From Solirubrobacterales bacterium (GTDB lineage Bacteria > Actinomycetota > Thermoleophilia > Solirubrobacterales > Solirubrobacteraceae), in NCBI GenBank assembly GCA_019240015.1, contig JAFAZB010000506.1, positions 1 through 8,961 of the forward strand: a DNA stretch of 8,961 bases, written 5' to 3'. Both the position numbers and the translations under genes were made by a program. The notes below the pieces were generated by a model that saw only the letters and a list, made by a program, of their open reading frames with translations, did no database searches and was not told the origin of the DNA. The stretch's first letter is position 1. Each line of letters opens with the position of its first letter. Below, piece after piece: positions 1-5,598 of this stretch.

Positions 1-116
1 CGGCGCAGCTCGGCGCCGGAGATGGCGCGGCGAGGCGCGTGAGCGGACGCGCTGAGCAGGATCCCGGCCCCGAGCGCGATCGCTAGCACGAGCTTCCAGG
101 CGTCTGCTGAACGCAC
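1..116 (-). CDS. small exported protein of unknown function, N-terminal part only (cut by window edge)
   Basis: An open minus-strand frame starts at GTG 116 and runs off the left edge after 38 codons. The visible protein begins MRSADAWK, followed by a hydrophobic stretch (LVLAIALGAGILL, about residues 9-21). It ends in SASAHA before Pro-Arg-Arg, which is the n-, h- and c-region layout of a Sec signal peptide with an Ala-x-Ala cleavage site near residue 27. A single N-terminal membrane anchor would also fit. In-frame GTG codons at 131 and 122 are alternative starts, and none of the three has a good Shine-Dalgarno sequence. Most codons end in G or C, as in the neighbouring genes. The gene lies about 50-60 bases downstream of pruA on the same strand and may be co-transcribed with it. 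The mature domain is not visible, so no function can be given. Confidence 0.5.
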   Translation of the reverse strand, partial: MRSADAWKLVLAIALGAGILLSASAHAPRRAISGAELR

Positions 117-177
117 GATCACGTCTACCACGGATGATCGGCCCGGATCGGGAAGAAATCAAGGGCTGGTGAGCCGA

Positions 178-1749
178 TTACACGACCAGACCGTGGCGCA
201 TCGTGTTCTCGGTCACCGCCCGTGGCTCCACGAACTGCAGCAGGTAGTCGGGGCCTCCGGCTTTGGTCCCGGTCCCCGAGAGGCGATTTCCGCCGAACGG
301 CTGACGGGCAACCATCGCGCCGGTGATCCCGCGGTTCACGTACAGGTTTCCGACCGGGGTGCGCTCCCGTACGTAGCGGACCGTGGTCGGGTCCCTGGCG
401 AACAGGCCGCCGGTCAGCGCGTATTGGAGCTCGTCGACCAGATCACAGGCGTGCTCGACGTCGCGGACGCGGTCGACGGCGAGCAAGGGGCCGAAGATCT
501 CCTGGTCCAGGATCGGCGAGTCGGCCGGGAGATCAGTCACCAGCACCGGGGAGCAGAACCAGCCTTCGCCGGGCACCGGGGCGCCGCCGGCGACGATCCG
601 GCCGTCCCGGGCCGCGCGCTCCGCATAGCGGCTGACCCGCTCTTGCGCCGAGCGCTCGATCAGTGGCGGAACCGCCGTGCCGAGTCGCTCGGCCTGCCCG
701 ACGACGAGCACGCGTACCGCTCCTGCCAGGCGCTCGAGCAACTGGTCCGCGATCGCCTCGTGAGCCAGCACCCGCGCTGCGGCGGAGCATTTCTGGCCCG
801 CGTAATCGAACGCCGAGCCAACGATCGCAGGTACCGCCTCGTCGAGGTCGGCGTCGGCGTCGACGATCACGCAGTTCTTGCCGCCCAACTCGGCGATCAC
901 CCGCTTGAGCTGACGCTGTCCTGGCGCCAGCTCGGCGGCGGCGCGCATGATCTCGAGCCCCACCGGCAGCGAGCCGGTGAATGCGATCGCGTCGATCCCG
1001 GGGTGGCGCACGAGTGCCGCACCGACCTCGCCTTCGCCCGCAAGCAACGACAGCGCTCCGGGCGGCACGCCACCCGCGCGCAGCGCCTCGAGCAATCGCT
1101 GTCCGCACGCAGGGGCCTGCTCGGCGGGCTTGAGCACTACTGCGTTGCCGGTCGCCAGTGCGGCCGCGGCCATCCCGCAGGGAATCGCCAGCGGGAAGTT
1201 CCAGGGCGAGATCACTGCGACCACGCCGCGCGCCACGTAGCGCAGCTCGTTGCGTTCGCCCGGGACCTGCAGCAGCGCACGGCCCGCGTCGAGCTCGATC
1301 GCCTGGCGCGCGTAGTACTCGAGGAAGTCGATCGCCTCACACACGTCGGCGTCCGCTTCGGCCCATGGCTTTGCACACTCGCGGACCTCGAGCGCGGCCA
1401 GCTCCAGGCGCCGCTCGCGCATCCATCGCGCGGCGCCGATCAGCGCTTGGGCGCGGCTCGCGGCGTTTCGGCCGCGCCAGGTGTGAAATCCCTCGCGTGC
1501 GGTGGCGACCGCGCTCGCCACCTCGGCCTCGCCCGCCCGCGCCACTTCCGCCACTAACCGGGTCGGCTTGCCGGGGTCGGTCGAGGACAGCTCGTCGCCG
1601 CTGCGCACCTCGGCGCCGACCGTGACCGGTACGTGCAGCGGCAGCCGGCGGTCGAGCGCCGCCAGTGCCTCCGCCAGCCGATCGCGAACCGCCGCCCGGC
1701 GCAGCTCCAGTACCGGCTCGTTCGCGAACGGTGGAGGCGTCGAGGGCAA
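178..1749 (-). CDS. pruA: L-glutamate gamma-semialdehyde (P5C) dehydrogenase, ALDH superfamily
   Basis: This enzyme oxidises L-glutamate-5-semialdehyde, the open form of P5C, to glutamate with NAD+, the second step of proline breakdown in the cytosol. With the TTG start at 1749 the protein has 523 residues, close to the usual 510-545 for this family. Visible ALDH landmarks are SPWNFP (about 181-186), FTGS (257-260), ELGGKN with the general base Glu287, GQKCSA with catalytic Cys321, and EIFGP near 418. The C-terminal GTGTKAGGPDYLLQF motif is typical of P5C dehydrogenases rather than ALDHs in general, and the N-terminal FANEP matches the RocA/PruA type. The same frame is open to GTG-like codons up to 1839, but that would overrun the glycosyltransferase start and a candidate promoter. 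No ATG or GTG lies between, so TTG 1749 is preferred, although no clear Shine-Dalgarno precedes it. Its partner, proline dehydrogenase, lies upstream on the same strand beyond the opposite-strand glycosyltransferase gene. Confidence 0.95.
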   Translation of the reverse strand: MPSTPPPFANEPVLELRRAAVRDRLAEALAALDRRLPLHVPVTVGAEVRSGDELSSTDPGKPTRLVAEVARAGEAEVASAVATAREGFHTWRGRNAASRAQALIGAARWMRERRLELAALEVRECAKPWAEADADVCEAIDFLEYYARQAIELDAGRALLQVPGERNELRYVARGVVAVISPWNFPLAIPCGMAAAALATGNAVVLKPAEQAPACGQRLLEALRAGGVPPGALSLLAGEGEVGAALVRHPGIDAIAFTGSLPVGLEIMRAAAELAPGQRQLKRVIAELGGKNCVIVDADADLDEAVPAIVGSAFDYAGQKCSAAARVLAHEAIADQLLERLAGAVRVLVVGQAERLGTAVPPLIERSAQERVSRYAERAARDGRIVAGGAPVPGEGWFCSPVLVTDLPADSPILDQEIFGPLLAVDRVRDVEHACDLVDELQYALTGGLFARDPTTVRYVRERTPVGNLYVNRGITGAMVARQPFGGNRLSGTGTKAGGPDYLLQFVEPRAVTENTMRHGLVV

Positions 1750-1782
1750 GGCGCAGACGTTACGCCGCCACGGGCCCGGACA

Positions 1783-1812
1783 GTTGTAGGCTCGCCGGCC
1801 AGTGTGCGCCAA
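1783..1812 (-). promoter_or_regulatory. candidate sigma-70-type promoter for pruA
   Basis: Read on the minus strand, TTGGCG (1812-1807) is followed by an 18-base spacer and then TACAAC (1788-1783). Each hexamer matches four of six consensus bases. Transcription would start near 1776, giving a leader of about 27 bases before the TTG start of pruA. The element lies in the divergent gap between pruA and the glycosyltransferase, so pruA would not depend on read-through from the proline dehydrogenase gene. This is motif matching by eye in a GC-rich genome and could be chance. Confidence 0.35.
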
Positions 1813-1820
1813 TCGCGGCG

Positions 1821-1826
1821 AGGAGG
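1821..1826 (+). promoter_or_regulatory. strong Shine-Dalgarno fixing the glycosyltransferase start
   Basis: A perfect AGGAGG lies five bases before the GTG at 1832. It settles the start of the glycosyltransferase gene: the in-frame GTG at 1802 would put this site inside the coding region. It is by far the clearest ribosome binding site in the window. Confidence 0.8.
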
Positions 1827-1831
1827 TCAGC

Positions 1832-2620
1832 GTGATCATCCGGGTCCGGGACGAGGCGACGACGATCGTCAGCTGCCTCGAGCTGCTCCACGCTCAGCAG
1901 CCGGGAGAGCGCGCGCTCGAGGTGATCGTGGTCGACTGCGGCTCGCGGGACGGAACCGGCGAGCTCGCCGCCGCGCACGGCGCGCGCGTGCTGGAGCTGG
2001 CGCCAGGAAGGTTCTCGTTTGGAAGGGCGCTGAACCTCGGCGCCGCCAACGCCGCCGGCGAGCTGCTGGTGGCGCTCTCCGGACACGCCTTGCCCCCCGA
2101 CGAGGGATGGATCGCCCGGCTGCTGGAGCCGTTCGGCGACCGGCGAGTGGCGTGCGCCAGCGGGGATCGCTACGACCCGGAGGGGGCGATCCTGACCGAA
2201 CGGGTCGTGCAGGACGCGGCGCTTGCGCGTCGCAGGCCGGAGTGGGGGTATTCCAACGCCGCCGGTGCGTTCCGGGCCAGCCTGTGGCGCCGGCGTCCGT
2301 TCCGCGACGATCTTCCGGGCTGCGAGGACAAGGAATGGGCCTGGTACTGGCTACGGCGCGGCTACCTGTGCGTGATCGACCCGTCGCTCGCGACCCGCCA
2401 CGACCACACCCACGATCCCCTCACCGCGATCTTCCGCCGGGCCCGCCGCGAAGCTGCCGCTTATGGCTCGTTCCTCGAGCTGGCGCCATACGGGGCGCGA
2501 GAACTGGCTCGCGACTGGTGGTGCGATCTGCGCTGGTACCGGTCTGCGGCCCGTGCGCGGCTGAGCCCGCGCCGCGCAGCGCGGCTGCTCGGCGCCTACG
2601 CCGGCCGCCGCGGCCGCTGA
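1832..2620 (+). CDS. family 2 glycosyltransferase (GT-A fold)
   Basis: The 262-residue protein transfers a sugar from an activated donor, probably a nucleotide sugar, to an unknown acceptor. The N-terminal beta strand (VIIRVRDE, residues 1-8) is followed by VIVVDCGSRDGT (31-42), the nucleotide-binding Asp and the SxDGT loop of GT2 enzymes. The usual DxD metal-binding segment reads LSGHALP (82-88), so both Asp residues are replaced. Related GT2 enzymes with Ser-x-His at this place are known to me, so this need not mean loss of activity. GCEDKEWAW (163-171) supplies the acidic ED pair expected for the catalytic base, and a His-rich HDHTHD follows at 190-195. No membrane segment is seen, so it is probably cytosolic or peripheral. 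GTG 1832 is chosen for its AGGAGG site. No other glycan gene is nearby, so donor and acceptor cannot be inferred. It separates the two proline catabolic genes on the opposite strand. Confidence 0.88.
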   Translation: MIIRVRDEATTIVSCLELLHAQQPGERALEVIVVDCGSRDGTGELAAAHGARVLELAPGRFSFGRALNLGAANAAGELLVALSGHALPPDEGWIARLLEPFGDRRVACASGDRYDPEGAILTERVVQDAALARRRPEWGYSNAAGAFRASLWRRRPFRDDLPGCEDKEWAWYWLRRGYLCVIDPSLATRHDHTHDPLTAIFRRARREAAAYGSFLELAPYGARELARDWWCDLRWYRSAARARLSPRRAARLLGAYAGRRGR

Positions 2621-2631
2621 CGCCAAGCGAT

Positions 2632-4008
2632 CTACGGCGCCGCCAACAGCTGCTCGAGCGGCGTCCCGCTGGCCTGCTCGTGCAGGAACGACTCGTTGCT
2701 GGTGTTCTCGAGCAGCCGGCGTACCAGGTACGCCATTCCAGCCACCAGATCTCCGACCGGACAATAGGTGCGCACTCGGAAGCCGCGCGCTGCCAGCGCG
2801 TCCTGGAGCTCGTCTCCAAGGCCGCGTAGCACCTGCAGCTCGAGGTCGCGATCCTCCCCGCCGGCGAGGCGGTTGGCGGCAATCGCGTGGGCCACCGAGC
2901 GCAGGTTGTGCGAGGCGATCGCCACCCGGAGCGAGGGACGGGCGGCGAGCAGCGTACGGGTCAGGCTCTCGAAGTTGCGATCGCAGTCGGCTTTGACTTC
3001 GAACACCGGCGTCGGCCAGCCATGCTGGCGGGCTTGGATCAGCTCGTGATCCCAGTAGGCGCCCTTCACCAGCCGCACCTGCAGAGGCGGGGTCCGCCGC
3101 GCGCTCCGCACCCAATCGATGATCTTGCCCAGCTGCTCGGGCGAATCACGCAGGTAGGCCTGGAGCACCAGGCCCGCCGAAGGACCATGCGCGAATTCGG
3201 GCTCGGCCAGCAGCTCGAGCGTCAGGTCGAGCACCGCTTCACGGGAATCGAGCGACTCCATGTCGATGTGGATGTGCGCCCCCAGCGCGGCAGCCTGGCG
3301 CAGCAGCGGGCGGAGCCGCCCCGCGGCGTCCTCGCGCCCCAGCTCCGGGGCGTCGGGGCGAAGCAGCGGGGTCAGCGCCGAGATCTTCACCGAGACGTTG
3401 GCGCGGGGGAGGGGACCGCTCGAGTCGGACTCCAGGATCGGCCTGCTCGGCCAGCCGCGCGCGGCCTGCGCGAGCTGCTCGAGCGCCTGGCCGCAACGCT
3501 GCGCGTAGCGCTCGGCTTGCTCGCGGGTGACGGTGGCCTCCCCAAGCAGGTCGACCGAGCTCGCGACACCTTCCTCCCAGAGCCCGCGCAACACCGTCAG
3601 CGCCGCCTTGGGGTTCTCCCCGACGATGAACCGGTGCGCCATGTGCCTGACCCCGCCCGCCGCCGCGGCCCCAAGCGCCGCGCGTCCCGCCCTGGTGTGG
3701 GCGATCCGCATCGCGGCGGCGATCGGAGCGGGAGCGTCCGGGAGCTCCTCGAGAAACCCGGTGAGGTGCCGCGCCAGGTCCTCCAGCGAGCGGCAGGCCG
3801 GCACCACGTCGACAAACCGGAACAGCGCCGCTCGCAGCTCCCGGTCGCTAGAGGCCAGCTGCATGGCCCGCGAATCGAGCTTTCTCAGGGGGTGGCGCGC
3901 GGTGGAGGGGAACGCTGCTGCGAGCTCGGCGCCGACGCGATGAAGCTCGCGCTCCAGCTGGGGGTCGCCGCCGGTCGTCGTCTCACCCGACACCAGGGGC
4001 CGCCTCAC
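2632..4008 (-). CDS. proline dehydrogenase, PutA-type FAD enzyme
   Basis: The enzyme oxidises L-proline to P5C using FAD and passes electrons to the respiratory chain. The 458-residue protein resembles the PRODH half of PutA more than short stand-alone enzymes of about 300 residues. An N-terminal helical region with LFRFVDVVP (62-70) and RHLTGFLEE (80-88) precedes the barrel. Barrel landmarks are FIVGEN (127-132), LLGEA (154-158), KISAL (208-212), HIDMES (247-252), LQAYLRD (282-288), RLVKGAYWD (312-320), ASHN (365-368) and RTYCPVGD (413-420). YLVRRLLENTSNESF (427-441) carries the Arg pair that binds the proline carboxylate in PutA. There is no N-terminal ribbon-helix-helix DNA-binding domain and no fused dehydrogenase domain. 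The outer start is GTG 4008. GTG 3993, five codons later, has GAGG nine bases before it and may be the real start. Either way it overlaps the end of the DUF2127 gene, so coupled translation is likely. The 3' end is 11 bases from the convergent glycosyltransferase stop. Confidence 0.94.
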   Translation of the reverse strand: MRRPLVSGETTTGGDPQLERELHRVGAELAAAFPSTARHPLRKLDSRAMQLASSDRELRAALFRFVDVVPACRSLEDLARHLTGFLEELPDAPAPIAAAMRIAHTRAGRAALGAAAAGGVRHMAHRFIVGENPKAALTVLRGLWEEGVASSVDLLGEATVTREQAERYAQRCGQALEQLAQAARGWPSRPILESDSSGPLPRANVSVKISALTPLLRPDAPELGREDAAGRLRPLLRQAAALGAHIHIDMESLDSREAVLDLTLELLAEPEFAHGPSAGLVLQAYLRDSPEQLGKIIDWVRSARRTPPLQVRLVKGAYWDHELIQARQHGWPTPVFEVKADCDRNFESLTRTLLAARPSLRVAIASHNLRSVAHAIAANRLAGGEDRDLELQVLRGLGDELQDALAARGFRVRTYCPVGDLVAGMAYLVRRLLENTSNESFLHEQASGTPLEQLLAAP

Positions 4009-4891
4009 CCACGGCTGGTTGGGGGATCGGCGGCGTGGCCAGATCGATCGCCTCCCACCCGGTGTCGCGATCCCGCTCTGCCTGCTCCGCCGCGCCCCCG
4101 CCGCGCAGCCCGAACAGTCGCTTGGCCAACAGCAGGTAGATCACGATCACGAGGTTGATGATGAAGCCCAGCACCTTGAGCACCGATCCGCGGTGGATGA
4201 TCTCGTACACCTCCAGCGGCAGCAGCAGCGAAGTGGCGAGGAACGTGAGGTACTCCGCCCAGCGCTTGGTGAACCACAGGCCGATCGCCTCGAGGCCCTC
4301 GAGCGCTCCGAACGCCAGCAGCGCGATGCCCACTTCACGCAGCGTCCCACCGCGCAACGAGAACAGCTTGTCGAGCTCGCGGGCGATCCCGACGTGGCCC
4401 GAGCTCTGCACCGGTCCGCCCGCGACTCCGCCTTGAAGCGCCGCCATCACCCGGTAGAAGGGGCCGCGCAGGCTCTGGCGGTCGGCGGCAAACACCAGCA
4501 CCGCGACCCCCAGTGCGACGAGGATCAGGAAGTGAAACGCGCGGTCGGCGGCGATCAGGCGAAGTACGGCCTTGTCACGGAGCGCCTTTCCGCGCGTCGG
4601 CACCACGATCTCAGCACGGTCGGGCGGATGGGGTGAACTGGGCGCGCGCGGCCGGTCAAGGGCTAGCCAGCTGTCGCAACGCAGGCAGCGGTACCAGCGC
4701 ACCTCGCCCTCCTCACGCGCCAGCGCGGCGTCCTGCGGGCGCAGCTCGGCCGCGTCGGTGCCATACAGGGCGTGCCCCCGCATCCCACAAGTGATCAGCT
4801 CCCAGTCGACCCGGCGGCGGGGTCGCGGCTGGGGCTCGGTACCCGGCGGCGGGCGCACGCCCCGATGGTGACATGCTGGTTGCGCTGGCAC
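3983..4891 (-). CDS. DUF2127 family membrane protein with N-terminal Cys/His cluster
   Basis: The 302-residue protein (GTG start at 4891) has two parts. The soluble N-terminal part contains TCGMRGH (34-40) and YRCLRCDSW (67-75), so Cys35, His40, Cys69 and Cys72 could bind zinc. The C-terminal part has four hydrophobic helices at about 119-136, 186-207, 212-232 and 237-256, with a charged loop between the first two. This combination matches actinobacterial DUF2127 proteins as I recall them. Their function is unknown to me. A second in-frame GTG at 4858 would remove 11 residues, leave both motifs intact and free more room for the promoter of the divergent lipoprotein gene. No strong Shine-Dalgarno decides between the starts. 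The stop (TGA, 3985-3983) lies inside the start of proline dehydrogenase, so the two are probably one transcript. A membrane role next to a respiratory-chain-linked dehydrogenase is suggestive only. Confidence 0.8.
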   Translation of the reverse strand: MPAQPACHHRGVRPPPGTEPQPRPRRRVDWELITCGMRGHALYGTDAAELRPQDAALAREEGEVRWYRCLRCDSWLALDRPRAPSSPHPPDRAEIVVPTRGKALRDKAVLRLIAADRAFHFLILVALGVAVLVFAADRQSLRGPFYRVMAALQGGVAGGPVQSSGHVGIARELDKLFSLRGGTLREVGIALLAFGALEGLEAIGLWFTKRWAEYLTFLATSLLLPLEVYEIIHRGSVLKVLGFIINLVIVIYLLLAKRLFGLRGGGAAEQAERDRDTGWEAIDLATPPIPQPAVGEAAPGVG

Positions 4892-4920
4892 CGCCTACGG
4901 AAAGAGGATCCAGGCCCCGG

Positions 4921-5574
4921 ATGAGCGAAACCCCCTCCATGCGGACCGCGCGCCACGGCCAAGCCGGCGCCGCGGCCGTGGTCGCTGCCGCCGCGCTCGT
5001 GCTGGGGGCCTGTGGGGGTTCGGGCAAGCCCAGCGCCAGCCCCACCCAGCCGCCGTCGAGCTCCGCGAGCTCGTCCGCCGCGTCCAGCGCCTCCAGCACC
5101 GCGTCGAGCACGCCGTCGACCAGCAACGTAGCTCCCGCCGGGCTGGCCCCTTGCCGCGCGTCGGGGCTGCGGGCCTCGTTCCTCGGTCAACAGGGGGCCA
5201 CCGGTCACGGAGAGGTCGGCTTCGCGCTGCGCAACGTGGGCCCTCGCATCTGTCACACGATCGGCTTCCCCGGCGTGCTGTTCCTCGATCGCTCTGGCGC
5301 GCCGCTGCCCACCGACGCGCGACGCACCACCAACGACTTCTTCGGCACCGCGCCGGTCGCCTCGCTGATTCTCGCGCCCGGGCGGCGGGCTTCGTTCCGG
5401 ATCGGCGTCACCCACGGTTTCGCCCCGGGCTCGAGCTGTGCCACCGCCTACGCGCTACAGATCATCCCGCCCAACGACACCGCGACGTTGCGGGTCGCGA
5501 TCCCCCAAGGCGCTTATGAGTGCCGGACCGCGACCGTCTCGCCGCTGCGACCCGGGGGCTCGGCTTATCCGTGA
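4921..5574 (+). CDS. DUF4232-type lipoprotein
   Basis: The 217-residue protein begins with a positively charged n-region, an Ala/Val-rich hydrophobic core (about 15-29) and the lipobox LGAC. Cys31 would be lipidated and would anchor the protein on the outer face of the membrane. Residues 32 to about 72 form a Ser/Ala/Thr/Pro linker without defined structure. The globular part (about 75-217) has four cysteines, in APCRASG, RICHTIG, SSCATAY and YECRTAT, which could form two disulfides. The pattern matches DUF4232 domains of actinobacterial lipoproteins, whose function is unknown to me. ATG 4921 has weak AGG-containing sites upstream. ATG 4873 and ATG 4939 are alternatives in frame, but 4873 would lengthen the signal peptide unusually and overlap the divergent DUF2127 start. 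The gene is single, divergent from DUF2127 and convergent with the EAL gene, with a gap of 24 bases. Confidence 0.82.
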   Translation: MSETPSMRTARHGQAGAAAVVAAAALVLGACGGSGKPSASPTQPPSSSASSSAASSASSTASSTPSTSNVAPAGLAPCRASGLRASFLGQQGATGHGEVGFALRNVGPRICHTIGFPGVLFLDRSGAPLPTDARRTTNDFFGTAPVASLILAPGRRASFRIGVTHGFAPGSSCATAYALQIIPPNDTATLRVAIPQGAYECRTATVSPLRPGGSAYP

Positions 5575-5598
5575 GCTCGAACTCGCCTCAGGAGCGCG

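Noticed and set aside
163..175. Small stem GGCT-GGTG-AGCC after the pruA stop, followed by a T-rich stretch on the minus strand
   Set aside because: Only four base pairs, too weak to call a terminator.
169..1557. 462-residue plus-strand frame antisense to pruA
   Set aside because: It is Arg/Gly/His-rich with no recognisable domain and mirrors the codon bias of pruA, which has a full set of ALDH motifs.
1633..2829. 398-residue plus-strand frame overlapping the glycosyltransferase in another frame
   Set aside because: It is Arg/Pro/Ala-rich with no domain, whereas the glycosyltransferase frame has GT2 motifs and a perfect Shine-Dalgarno.
2887..4158. 423-residue plus-strand frame antisense to proline dehydrogenase
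   Set aside because: It crosses two well-supported minus-strand genes, has no family motifs and has the biased composition typical of shadow frames at high GC.
4873..4920. Upstream extension of the lipoprotein gene from ATG 4873
   Set aside because: It would add 16 residues before the signal peptide, overlap the divergent DUF2127 start and has no better ribosome binding site.
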